Of a DNA stretch of 64,000 nucleotides, positions 53,458-61,651 are shown one piece after another. The stretch's first letter is position 1. Every line of letters starts with the position of its first letter. The notes under the pieces are model-generated. The model was not told where the DNA came from. It ran no database searches and saw only the letters and a program-made list of their open reading frames with translations. Source of the DNA: Chitinophagaceae bacterium (GTDB lineage Bacteria; Bacteroidota; Bacteroidia; Chitinophagales; Chitinophagaceae); contig CANGOX010000003.1 of NCBI GenBank assembly GCA_947455605.1, positions 55,444-119,443 of the forward strand. The letters run 5' to 3'. The translations under genes were made by a program, and so were the position numbers.

Positions 53458-53556
53458 AAATTGTAATACCCAAACATTTCCAGCAACCAACAGTTCCTTT
53501 GTTTGCATATTAATTTTCACATAAAGGCACGGTTTCGTATCGCTGTATGTGAATCG

Positions 53557-54249
53557 CTATTTGAACACTGCGTCACTGATTCCTTTGTTGATCACATAAT
53601 TGGTGTATGTGATCTCTACTCTTCCTTTTTTATTCTTCAACTTCTCTGCATCCGTTAACTGCTTCTCATTATCATCAAACTCGAGCGTAATACCTTTTGG
53701 TAATTTATAATCCTTTGTATTAAATCCAAAGATCACTTTATCCGGCAGACCGTACTGCGCAAACTGGCCGTAAGTCATTTCAATTTCATAAGTACCGTTC
53801 TCTTTTGTGGTAGTGATCATTTTTTTTACCAGCAGGTTGGCTTCATCAATATACATGGTCGTAAGAACAATATCATTATTCTCATTAGATGGCAGGAGCT
53901 TTACCACTTTTGTTTTGGTTCCACCGATCACTGCTTCCCCTGCTGCCAATGCTACAAAATCAGTTGTTGCAAAAACGGTATTCATATTAACTGATACTCC
54001 GCCTTTTGGCAATAATGATATTCCTCCATCTTTCCGCAAACGGAATTTATTGGGCTTCTTAAAGAACACTTTCACCTTACCGATCGGTGCTTTGATAAAA
54101 GAAACATCCGTTTTCATTTTCCCATCCGCTTCATAGTCGTTCACCTGGTCCAGCTTGGCTTTTACTTTCATCACAAGCGCAGTCATATCCTGGGCGGCAG
54201 CAAGTAGTGAGAAGTGAACAGTTAGTAATAGTAAAAATATCTTTCGCAT
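53557..54249 (-). CDS. LolA-like outer-membrane lipoprotein carrier family protein
   Basis: 230 residues from ATG 54247-54249. The signal peptide MRKIFLLLLTVHFSLLAAAQ is partly encoded by a degenerate heptamer run (54204-54231). The mature part is an 11-stranded LolA-like half-barrel (VKAKLDQVNDYEADGKMKTDVSF, VFFKKPNKFRLR). It could carry lipoproteins or act with the exporter genes just upstream. An upstream in-frame ATG (54294) lies in a CCATGGA-type repeat and is rejected. Confidence 0.82.
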   Translation of the reverse strand: MRKIFLLLLTVHFSLLAAAQDMTALVMKVKAKLDQVNDYEADGKMKTDVSFIKAPIGKVKVFFKKPNKFRLRKDGGISLLPKGGVSVNMNTVFATTDFVALAAGEAVIGGTKTKVVKLLPSNENNDIVLTTMYIDEANLLVKKMITTTKENGTYEIEMTYGQFAQYGLPDKVIFGFNTKDYKLPKGITLEFDDNEKQLTDAEKLKNKKGRVEITYTNYVINKGISDAVFK

Positions 54250-54266
54250 AATAATTTTTTTAAAAG

Positions 54267-54301
54267 TTGTCCATGAACCATGGTCAATCAACAATGGACT
54301 A
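54267..54301. repeat. heptamer array, CCATGGA family
   Basis: Period 7: TTGTCCA, TGAACCA, TGGTCAA, TCAACAA, TGGACTA. It fills most of the gap between the LolA-like and ABC-permease genes and provides the permease TAG stop (54299-54301). Confidence 0.8.
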
Positions 54302-55174
54302 ACTCAAAATATCCTTCTTTCTGAAAATCAAAATCGAAGCTGTTACAAACCCAATAATATGTATCACCAATACCAAAGCGGAGTTCATGATCTTCTGTGA
54401 ATTCTGTATACTGCCTACGATGGCTTCATTAGCATCATTCACCTTTATATCAAAGAATTCTTTCCAGCCGATCATATGCGTGGTAAAAAGAAAAGGTTTG
54501 ATCGTATTAAACACAGGAATATTAAGGGTGCTCAATATGGTAAAGAAAATGATCACACTCATTGTGGCCACAATAGGGCCGATAGAGTTCTCTGCAAATA
54601 AAGAGAACAGAAAACCCAATGAAGCAACAGTTGTCATAGCCAGGGCAGCAAAACCAAAAGCCCATACATAACGCCAGAAAATATCATCCTTCTTTAATAA
54701 AACAACATATTGCGATTTAAGCAGGAACAGGTCATCTGTTCCAAATAACAGCATATTTACAAATAAGGCCAATACTGCCAGCCACACCAGAAGCAATAAA
54801 GTATAGGCAACCGTAGCCATAAATTTAGCCAACAGGAATTTTGTACGGCTGATCGGGCGGGTAAGCATGATTCGTAAGGTGCCCATATTGGCTTCGCCGG
54901 AGATCATATCGGCCGCTACCAGTGCGATCAATAAGGGAACATGCACCAGTAATACCTGCAAAACAATATAACAAACCTGGTATCCGTTCAGGATCTTGCC
55001 TTCTACCGTAATAGAAGAAGTAATATCCCGCATCATGAACTCCACATAGGAATCCCCATCCAATTTCAAACCAAATTGTATGATACCGATCAAACCGGTG
55101 ATCGCTGCAAAAGCAATGTAGGTTCGTGGTCTGCGGAAGATCTTAAATAATTCAATTTGAATAAGTGTCCACAT
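54299..55174 (-). CDS. ABC-2 type exporter permease
   Basis: 291 residues, six membrane helices (~20-38, 62-82, 104-130, 168-188, 198-218, 262-282). TLRIMLTRPISRTKFLLAK is the ABC-2 coupling segment. Overlaps the ATPase gene by 23 bases, so one transporter with 55152-56087. Cargo unknown. The stop codon is part of a heptamer repeat. Confidence 0.9.
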   Translation of the reverse strand: MWTLIQIELFKIFRRPRTYIAFAAITGLIGIIQFGLKLDGDSYVEFMMRDITSSITVEGKILNGYQVCYIVLQVLLVHVPLLIALVAADMISGEANMGTLRIMLTRPISRTKFLLAKFMATVAYTLLLLVWLAVLALFVNMLLFGTDDLFLLKSQYVVLLKKDDIFWRYVWAFGFAALAMTTVASLGFLFSLFAENSIGPIVATMSVIIFFTILSTLNIPVFNTIKPFLFTTHMIGWKEFFDIKVNDANEAIVGSIQNSQKIMNSALVLVIHIIGFVTASILIFRKKDILS

Positions 55175-56087
55175 GTTGGTTTCCGGATGTTACCTGTAAA
55201 AAATAATCTTCTAAAGAATGTCTTGGCTGCAGCGAAAGAACCTGTATGTCCATGTCCACCAGATCACGATGCAGTTGTGATATCAACTGTCTGTCGAGTT
55301 TGATCAATATGGCAGTGTCACGTTGTTTTTGCAAATGCGTATTCCAGGGGCTTATCTGTAACTGTTCTAATGCGTACACGTTATCAAAGGTCTGTAACTC
55401 AACAATGGTCTGTGCCGGATCAAAGAGTTCTTCCGCATTGCCTTCAATGATTTTTTTTCCTTTGTCGATAATAAGTACCCTGGTTGCCACCTGTTCTATT
55501 TCACTCAATAAATGCGAAGAAACGATCAGGGTTTTATTCAGATCACGGCTGAGATGAAGAATCAGGTTACGGATATCAGCTATACCCTGTGGATCCAGTC
55601 CATTGGTAGGCTCGTCCAATATGATTAGCTTGGGGTTATGCACCAGCGCGATCGCAATACCTAGTCTTTGCTTCATCCCCTGAGAAAAAGTTTTCACCGT
55701 ATCTTTTGCACGGGAAGCTAATCCCACCTGGTCTAACTGCTTCATTAATTTTTCGTGGGTGATCTTCACACCACTAAGCCTCGCAAATAGTTTCAGATTT
55801 TCGTAGGCAGACAGGTATTTATAAACATCCGGTTTTTCAATCACAGCACCAACTTCACGCAGTATCTCATTTCGGTGGTCTTCTAATTTCAACCCAAAGA
55901 TCTCAATCTCGCCGTCTGTTGGAGAGATCAAAGTGGCCAGCATTCGGATGGTAGTACTCTTACCGGCACCATTCTGTCCGAGAAATCCATAAACATCCCC
56001 CTCATTCACAGAAAAAGAAAGATCCTGTACAGCAGTAAGGTTTTTGAATTGTTTGGTCAGCCCTTTTACGTTAACGATCGCTTGCAT
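55152..56087 (-). CDS. ABC-2 type exporter ATPase
   Basis: 311 residues from ATG 56085-56087 (MQAIVNVKGLTKQFKNL). Walker A GQNGAGKSTTIRML, signature TFSQGMKQRLGIA, Walker B LIILDEPTNGLDPQG, switch HLLSE. The C-terminal ~90 residues form the DUF4162-like regulatory domain. It pairs with the overlapping permease. The frame opens 9 codons earlier, inside the -7 element, so the later ATG is chosen. Confidence 0.93.
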   Translation of the reverse strand: MQAIVNVKGLTKQFKNLTAVQDLSFSVNEGDVYGFLGQNGAGKSTTIRMLATLISPTDGEIEIFGLKLEDHRNEILREVGAVIEKPDVYKYLSAYENLKLFARLSGVKITHEKLMKQLDQVGLASRAKDTVKTFSQGMKQRLGIAIALVHNPKLIILDEPTNGLDPQGIADIRNLILHLSRDLNKTLIVSSHLLSEIEQVATRVLIIDKGKKIIEGNAEELFDPAQTIVELQTFDNVYALEQLQISPWNTHLQKQRDTAILIKLDRQLISQLHRDLVDMDIQVLSLQPRHSLEDYFLQVTSGNQHVDTYSN

Positions 56088-56101
56088 GTTGATATATAAC
56101 A

Positions 56102-56109
56102 CAAATGTA
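56102..56109 (-). promoter_or_regulatory. -7 element TACATTTG of the ABC exporter operon
   Basis: Exact TAnnTTTG on the minus strand, 14 bases before ATG 56087. No clear TTG upstream. Confidence 0.55.
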
Positions 56110-56137
56110 CGCAAGAGGTTTAAAATGGGGGAATATT

Positions 56138-56208
56138 CGTGAGTGGTGAGTCGTCAGTCGTGAGTATAAGTCTGGTTCTCACTCAAGACTGACGACTCAC
56201 TACTCACG
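56138..56208. repeat. facing heptamer arrays, CGTGAGT family (arms 56138-56165 and 56181-56208)
   Basis: Left CGTGAGT, GGTGAGT, CGTCAGT, CGTGAGT; right on the minus strand CGTGAGT, AGTGAGT, CGTCAGT, CTTGAGT. Variant order matches between the arms. The right arm supplies the TGA stop of the winged-helix gene (56204-56206). Confidence 0.92.
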
Positions 56209-56503
56209 ATTGCTGCTGCCCCGCCTGCAGATACTGCTGCAGGGCTTTCACATACGCTTCAAAAGCTTCAATGCCTTTGGGAGTGACCTTGCAGGTAGTT
56301 TGGGGGTAATTGTCTTTGAATTGCTTAACCACATCTATGTAGCCAACTTCTTTCAGTTTTTGTACCTGAACGCTGAGATTGCCAGCGGTTGAATTGGTCT
56401 TTTCACGGATATAAGTGAATTCAGCTTCTTTTACACCAATTAAAAGGCTCATCACCGCAAGGCGAAGCTGGGAATGCAATATGGGGTCAAGTTCCTTAAA
56501 CAT
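56204..56503 (-). CDS. winged-helix transcriptional regulator
   Basis: 99 residues of the HTH_27/MarR-like type: SQLRLAVMSLLIGVKEAEFTYIREKT, NSTAGNLSVQVQKLKEVGYIDV, TTCKVTPKGIEAFEAY. Such proteins regulate adjacent membrane-protein genes. Its start overlaps the preceding membrane-protein gene by 8 bases. The C-terminal residue and stop come from a heptamer repeat unit. Confidence 0.88.
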   Translation of the reverse strand: MFKELDPILHSQLRLAVMSLLIGVKEAEFTYIREKTNSTAGNLSVQVQKLKEVGYIDVVKQFKDNYPQTTCKVTPKGIEAFEAYVKALQQYLQAGQQQS

Positions 56504-57083
56504 GCTTCAGTTTCAAATATCTTCTGCGTAAAATAATACCCGGTATCAACCAGGCGGAACCTGAAGAAATAGCCATCAATAACAATGTGTTTGGAAAAGA
56601 AGTGTATAAACTTGTCAGGCTGCATATCCAACAGATAATACCACCAACGATCATAGGCCTGAACTTCCGTATCCCCCCCGTAATAAAAGTAGGTATCCCA
56701 TATACCATCATATACAAAGCGGTCGCATGCGAAGGAGTGGCTACGGCATTATAAAAAGAAAGCAACAACATACAGATAGCAAAAGTTGACCATACATAAT
56801 CCATGATAGCCTCCTCATGAGCTGTAAACTTTCTTTCTTTTTTAGACCGCAAAGCATATATGATCTGCGGTATTAAAGCAAAAAGGGCCAATAGCCATAC
56901 ATCAAATCCGATACTGAATTTTAGTGTTACCTGAGCAAAAGAGAGTAAACTGCATAACGTAATCAATATTCCCCAGCATAATGGACCTACACCAGATTCT
57001 ATATAAGAATTCTTGGCCTTACTAATCATGGATGCGATTAGTTCCAGACTTTCTTTCTCAGTTAATTGTTTTTCTTCCGGCAT
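56496..57083 (-). CDS. membrane protein, paralogue of 57087-57677
   Basis: 195 residues. An N-terminal soluble helix (LTEKESLELIASMISKAKNSY) is followed by five to six membrane helices. The neighbour at 57087-57677 has the same plan and the same N-terminal motif (LSPEESLKVIQTMINKTKDSV), so the pair arose by tandem duplication. Function unknown; the overlap with the winged-helix gene suggests joint regulation. Confidence 0.7.
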   Translation of the reverse strand: MPEEKQLTEKESLELIASMISKAKNSYIESGVGPLCWGILITLCSLLSFAQVTLKFSIGFDVWLLALFALIPQIIYALRSKKERKFTAHEEAIMDYVWSTFAICMLLLSFYNAVATPSHATALYMMVYGIPTFITGGIRKFRPMIVGGIICWICSLTSLYTSFPNTLLLMAISSGSAWLIPGIILRRRYLKLKHV

Positions 57084-57086
57084 AAC

Positions 57087-57677
57087 TTATTTTTTATGTT
57101 TTTGATATCTAACCCGTAATAAATGTCCGGGTATAATATAACTGATCAAAATAGCCAATGCGCCAACCAGTAATTGGTTATCAAAACTGAACCTGACAGA
57201 TACCGCAGCCAATACAAAATTGATCAACCCACCATATATCAGGGGTCTGAAGCGTATCAGGCAGCCGCTTACAAAGGTACCGATCGCGTAGAGAAGTATA
57301 TAATAAGTAAACGCCGTTTGCCAGGTTCCGCTGCCAATATTGATGAACACCAGCACAATAAAGGAAATGGCCAGTGCCATCCACAGGTATTCAAGAGATT
57401 CGTTTACGAACGATTTCACTTTTTGCTTTCCCGACTGCTTTGCTCCATACAGCCAGGATACCACACCGCCAACCGGCATCAGAAACCATACTGCTGAGTG
57501 ATGAGGATATTCAAAATAGATCTTAAGCACATATTGGGTAATACAACAGCTAAAGACCAGCCATCCCCATAATAAAAAATAGAAACTGTCATCGGCAACA
57601 GAATCTTTGGTTTTGTTGATCATTGTCTGAATGACCTTCAGACTTTCTTCCGGCGATAATTCGGTTCCATTTTCCAT
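57087..57677 (-). CDS. membrane protein, paralogue of 56496-57083
   Basis: 196 residues with the same layout as the next gene: N-terminal helix, then about five membrane segments (FYFLLWGWLVFSCCITQYV, YIIPGHLLRVRY at the end). Three bases separate it from its paralogue. First of a three-gene set ending in the winged-helix regulator. Confidence 0.7.
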   Translation of the reverse strand: MENGTELSPEESLKVIQTMINKTKDSVADDSFYFLLWGWLVFSCCITQYVLKIYFEYPHHSAVWFLMPVGGVVSWLYGAKQSGKQKVKSFVNESLEYLWMALAISFIVLVFINIGSGTWQTAFTYYILLYAIGTFVSGCLIRFRPLIYGGLINFVLAAVSVRFSFDNQLLVGALAILISYIIPGHLLRVRYQKHKK

Positions 57678-57705
57678 AACATCAGTTTTGTGTATGAGGG
57701 TCTTT

Positions 57706-58365
57706 TTAACGGGGCGTAAATTTTTTCAAAAACTTCGAGATCAGGATAGAACCAACTACCGTTGGCAATAACCATAAGATCCATTGTTGTTGTATATGAA
57801 CATTCACTACCAGAAAAGCTGTGTAAGAGGCTATCATGGCTCCCATCATCCGGGTAATATGGTTGGTCATCCACGCAGTCTTAACTGGTTCCTTTCCTGA
57901 AATCAGCTGATAATCCATTCTGGCATAATTCATACAAACCAGTCCAAATACACCTGGCACCACTCCAAATGTATTTCCACCAATAACAGCGTCAATACCC
58001 ATTACCAAAAGTACGATCCCGAAGCTAAGGCCAAAAAAGAAGAGTGAATAATCTATAGCTGTAAACGGTTTGGCATCCTGCTTAGCAAATCTTTTCAGAA
58101 AAACGATCCGATACCCTGTTGTGATCATGTAAAATGTAAACCCACCCACTGCAAACAGAAAAACATTGTGGTGATCTGGAAGCCAACTGATGATCAATGC
58201 ACTCAAAGAAGCAGCCAACATGCCTAAGAAAAAGATCTTTCCAGAAAGCCTGTGCGCTGCATTTCCTTTTTGCACAGAAGCAGCAATACTGCCGGAGATC
58301 AATCCGGCAGTACCTCCTGCAATATGTAATACGATCAGGTAAGAGTATAAACTGTTCATGTGCAT
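57706..58365 (-). CDS. multi-pass membrane protein (DUF2306-like)
   Basis: 219 residues, about seven membrane helices. LHIAGGTAGLISGSIAASVQKGNAAHRLSGKIFF with conserved histidines resembles DUF2306-type membrane proteins, but the match is by eye. Start could be the first or third codon (both ATG). 28 bases from the paralogous membrane pair downstream. Confidence 0.65.
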   Translation of the reverse strand: MHMNSLYSYLIVLHIAGGTAGLISGSIAASVQKGNAAHRLSGKIFFLGMLAASLSALIISWLPDHHNVFLFAVGGFTFYMITTGYRIVFLKRFAKQDAKPFTAIDYSLFFFGLSFGIVLLVMGIDAVIGGNTFGVVPGVFGLVCMNYARMDYQLISGKEPVKTAWMTNHITRMMGAMIASYTAFLVVNVHIQQQWILWLLPTVVGSILISKFLKKFTPR

Positions 58366-58402
58366 TTAAAGATAAGACTACCGTTAGAAAAATTATTGAA
58401 TA

Positions 58403-59032
58403 TTACTGACACTGGGCCAATAATTTCTCTGCTTCCTCTTTTCCCCAATTAGGATGAAAAGGCGATGCCGGTTGAAATATTTTATACAGTTCCAATGATT
58501 TCTCAAACAGTTTTTTTGCTACGGCCTTGCCGCCACCAAATGCTTCCGGTGTATTCATCAGGGTTTGTCCGTTAAGAAAATAGATCCTCGGGTTATTGGG
58601 GTCAGCTTTGGTTGTGCTTTCCAAAGCACGGGTGCCTTCTGAACCATAGGTTTGCCAGCGCGCCATAGGGTCAACGGTCATTTGTTGAATGGCCACCATC
58701 TGACGCAGACAGAAGATTTCAGAGTTGTTGTGTTCAATTACTTCTGCTTTGGCAATAAGGTCTTTGCTTTTTTCAGCTACCTTATCCTTATCTGCTTTTG
58801 GATTCATCCAACCTACCAGATGATTGGTATATGCAGCATAATAATAGGGAAGCCATTTGTCTTTTTCTGCATCGGCTACTCTTTCAAAAAAAGCTGAGGC
58901 AGCGCTCATATCATCTGCTGTTTTAGCTGTTTTAAACTGTTCCAGGCCACGGGCCATAGCAGCATCGTATTTAGATTGTGCAGAAACCATACCGCAGAAG
59001 AACATACTGATAACGATCAATAACTGTTTCAT
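58403..59032 (-). CDS. secreted TPR-like protein
   Basis: 209 residues with a signal peptide (MKQLLIVISMFFCGMVSAQ). The mature part is alpha-helical with tetratricopeptide-like spacing (AASAFFERVADAEKDKWLPYYYAAYTN, NPRIYFLNGQTLMNTPEAFGGGK). Probably a periplasmic protein-interaction module. Same strand as, and 15 bases after, the 2TM gene. Confidence 0.7.
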   Translation of the reverse strand: MKQLLIVISMFFCGMVSAQSKYDAAMARGLEQFKTAKTADDMSAASAFFERVADAEKDKWLPYYYAAYTNHLVGWMNPKADKDKVAEKSKDLIAKAEVIEHNNSEIFCLRQMVAIQQMTVDPMARWQTYGSEGTRALESTTKADPNNPRIYFLNGQTLMNTPEAFGGGKAVAKKLFEKSLELYKIFQPASPFHPNWGKEEAEKLLAQCQ

Positions 59033-59047
59033 AAAAATTGTATTTGA

Positions 59048-59320
59048 TTAGGATTGATTATTTTTTAATTTTTCATACTCTTCCTGAACACTTCTGTCGC
59101 CTTGCGTATGATAGGCATGGTTATATTGAAAGGCAAGTCCGATACCCCAGCCTAACATGCCCCAGACAGGCCAGAAATGTGATCCCGGACCTGAAGTGAA
59201 GAACCAGATTGCTGTTAAAAATGCATTCAATACCACATAAGTGAAAAGACTTTTACGGAAGGATGCTCGCGCCTGGGCAATATGCCAGAGTTGTTCATCT
59301 TTTTCTTGTTCGGTTTGCAT
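59048..59320 (-). CDS. 2TM-domain protein
   Basis: 90 residues with two membrane helices (~24-42 and ~52-68). The pattern ARASFRKSLFTYVVLNAFLTAIWFFT...FWPVWGMLGWGIGLAFQYNHAY matches the 2TM domain family common in Bacteroidota, function unknown. A period-8 array lies just upstream. Confidence 0.85.
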   Translation of the reverse strand: MQTEQEKDEQLWHIAQARASFRKSLFTYVVLNAFLTAIWFFTSGPGSHFWPVWGMLGWGIGLAFQYNHAYHTQGDRSVQEEYEKLKNNQS

Positions 59321-59324
59321 GGTT

Positions 59325-59392
59325 GTTTGGTTTATTAGTTTACTTGTTTATTGGTTTACTGGTTATTAGCCCCGTCCAAGGGGGTTGGAGGT
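59325..59392. repeat. period-8 array (TTTATTGG type) plus CCCC/GGGG hairpin
   Basis: GTTTGGTT, TATTAGTT, TACTTGTT, TATTGGTT, TACTGGTT (59325-59364), then CCCCGTCCAAGGGGG (59371-59385). Lies between the 2TM gene start and the TonB-receptor stop. Confidence 0.8.
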
Positions 59393-61605
59393 TAGAGATT
59401 ATTATTGATCGCATCCTGCCTCCTGTCAACACCCCAGCTTAGGAATACACCCAGAAAAATAAATCTTGGAGCTGCGGGTGTTACCGCCTCTTTTCTTGTA
59501 CCGTCATGTGAATAATTGTATCCGAAAACCTGGTTGCTGTTAAATACATTGGTAACAGAAGCTACAAATACCGCATACGCTTTTCCCAATGAAGCCAGGT
59601 AATTCATGCTGAAGCCGAGCGAATTGTAATCAATGGTTTTTCCCTGGTCTCCAATCGTATAGCCGGTTCCTTTGTTCATGATATTATAGTAAGGCCTTCC
59701 TGTTGCGTAAGAATAAGTAAAATTGAAACCGGTATTCCATGAGCTTACAAATCTTTTCATGACCAATGAAGCGGTATGATCGGCAGCAAAATTGGGTTGC
59801 AGCTGTTGCGGATAGTTCAGGTAATCACGCTTGGTATCCAGATAAGAATAACTGATCCAGTAATCCAGCCCCTGGATGGTCTTCTTATCACGCCAGTATA
59901 ATTCTATACCCTTTGCGTAACCCGATCCGCTGTTATTAAAAGCAGGATAGGTCTTTACCAGATCATCATATTTTTTATAGAACGCTTCTACACGAAAGGT
60001 TTGCAGCGTGGTGTTCTTTATATAATTGATGATATAATGTGTGGCTTTTGTATATCCAAAACGGGTGGTTGCATAGAGGTAAGTATTTTCAGGTTTCTGA
60101 TAAAAGGTTCCGAAAGCAATACTCATCTGTCCGCCCTGTCCGGTTTTGTATGCCAATGATAATCTGGGTGCAATATTTGTTTTGCTGATCAATGATGACT
60201 GCTCAAATCTTGCACCTACTTTCGCAGCAAGATCATTGGTAATGTACAGATCTGCTTCGCTGAATAAAGCTTTAAAATGATCGGGCAATAAAGCATTGTA
60301 TGTATTGTATTGGCTCCTGTTATAACTATACTGGTATTCGCCTCCAAAACGGATCACACTGATGCCGCTTAGTCTTTTGTCAAATACAGCTTTGATCTGA
60401 CTCAGATCTCCGCGTGTTTTTAAATTAAAATTGGTGCTGTCTATCCAAACCAATCCTGAAACTATATGCTGGTTATTCTGGTTTTGAATTTCATTGCTGA
60501 TTGTGTTCTTATCTGTGCTGTAACTCAATCCCAGATTCATTTTCCAGCCGTTGCCGATATTCTCTCTCCAGCTAAGGTTTTGGTACCAGTTGGTATTCTG
60601 TAAGGCAAACGCATTTTTTAAAGAAGGGTCATCAATATTGGGTCTGCGTATACCTAACTGGTTGGTTGAAAAAGTTGTGTAATATTTTATAATCCCGCTT
60701 TTTTTGGTTTTGATACGGAAGTTGGCATCAGCTGCATGGTATTCAGGAACCTTGAAATAATCAATGGATTGCGGCACCAGTGCAAAATAGGCGGCCACAT
60801 TGGTATAGTTATATTGCATACCCCAGGATGATTTTTTATCCTTTGCCACTTCCTGTAAACCTGCTCCCAGAAATATAGGTGAGATGGATGCGCTGGCTTC
60901 AGAACGTTCCGGAACATCTACACTCTCTAATATTAATGCAGAAGATAGTGCCTGCCCGTATAAGGCAGAATATCCACCAGTACTGAAAACAGTTCCTTTA
61001 AATAAGAAAGGAGAAAAACGACCACGTTGCGCCAGATCGGGAACGCTGCTGAAGTAAGGATTGTTCACCATGGTACCATCAATAAACTGTTTTGTTTCAT
61101 AACCGGCACCACCTCTCACAAACAATCCTTCCTGCTCTCCCACCTGCTGTGCACCAGGTAAAGTTTTCACTACTGCAGAAATATCTGCATTGGCACCACC
61201 GGTAGTTACCACATCTAAAGAGCTGAGAACCGTTGCCGCTCTTTTTTTATCGCCTGCCTCAAAACTTCCGGCAGTTACGGTTACTGCTTTTAGTTCGCTG
61301 ATCTCTTCTTTGATTACAAAAGCCATTTCTAAAGCATCAGAACCAATGGTTACATTTTGTTCTGCTGTTTTATATCCCACATTGCTTACAGTAATAACCT
61401 GTACCCCTTTTTCAAAAGTTTTAAAAGAGAAATGCCCGGTTGAGTCGCTAACTCCACCATCGTAAGATCCTTTTACCTGGATACTGGCCCCAATTACCCA
61501 ATGACCACGATTATCTTTTACCGTTCCGGCTACTTTAATTTGGGCATTGACCATTCCTGCACTCACAATTGTAATCAGCAGGATCAATAAATTTTTCATC
61601 TTCAT
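59392..61605 (-). CDS. TonB-dependent receptor with carboxypeptidase-like N-domain
   Basis: About 737 residues from ATG 61605 (or 735 from 61599). A signal peptide (MKNLLILLITIVSAGMVNAQ) is followed by a carboxypeptidase-D regulatory-like domain (~22-105, VAGTVKDNRGHWVIGASIQVKGSYDG), a plug (SSLDVVTTGGANADISAVVKTLPGAQQ, LFVRGGAGYETKQFIDG) and a 22-stranded barrel. No SusD partner follows, so it is not a classical SusCD pair; siderophore, cobalamin or metal uptake is possible. The promoter places the start downstream of 61621. Confidence 0.93.
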   Translation of the reverse strand: MKMKNLLILLITIVSAGMVNAQIKVAGTVKDNRGHWVIGASIQVKGSYDGGVSDSTGHFSFKTFEKGVQVITVSNVGYKTAEQNVTIGSDALEMAFVIKEEISELKAVTVTAGSFEAGDKKRAATVLSSLDVVTTGGANADISAVVKTLPGAQQVGEQEGLFVRGGAGYETKQFIDGTMVNNPYFSSVPDLAQRGRFSPFLFKGTVFSTGGYSALYGQALSSALILESVDVPERSEASASISPIFLGAGLQEVAKDKKSSWGMQYNYTNVAAYFALVPQSIDYFKVPEYHAADANFRIKTKKSGIIKYYTTFSTNQLGIRRPNIDDPSLKNAFALQNTNWYQNLSWRENIGNGWKMNLGLSYSTDKNTISNEIQNQNNQHIVSGLVWIDSTNFNLKTRGDLSQIKAVFDKRLSGISVIRFGGEYQYSYNRSQYNTYNALLPDHFKALFSEADLYITNDLAAKVGARFEQSSLISKTNIAPRLSLAYKTGQGGQMSIAFGTFYQKPENTYLYATTRFGYTKATHYIINYIKNTTLQTFRVEAFYKKYDDLVKTYPAFNNSGSGYAKGIELYWRDKKTIQGLDYWISYSYLDTKRDYLNYPQQLQPNFAADHTASLVMKRFVSSWNTGFNFTYSYATGRPYYNIMNKGTGYTIGDQGKTIDYNSLGFSMNYLASLGKAYAVFVASVTNVFNSNQVFGYNYSHDGTRKEAVTPAAPRFIFLGVFLSWGVDRRQDAINNNL

Positions 61606-61620
61606 TTCGATTTGATAGAA

Positions 61621-61651
61621 CAAACGTAGAGTAGTTTATTTTATAAACCAA
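61621..61651 (-). promoter_or_regulatory. promoter of the TonB receptor
   Basis: -7 TACGTTTG (61621-61628) and -33 TTG (61649-61651), spacing 20, both exact on the minus strand. The leader is 15-21 bases. Confidence 0.8.

Noticed and set aside
2995..56208. Regular short repeats could be CRISPR arrays
   Set aside because: Units are 7-8 bases without unique spacers, arranged as facing hairpins, and no cas genes are present.
59392..61605. TonB receptor as part of a SusC/SusD polysaccharide-use locus
   Set aside because: No SusD-like lipoprotein or glycoside hydrolase gene is adjacent and the receptor is shorter than typical SusC proteins.
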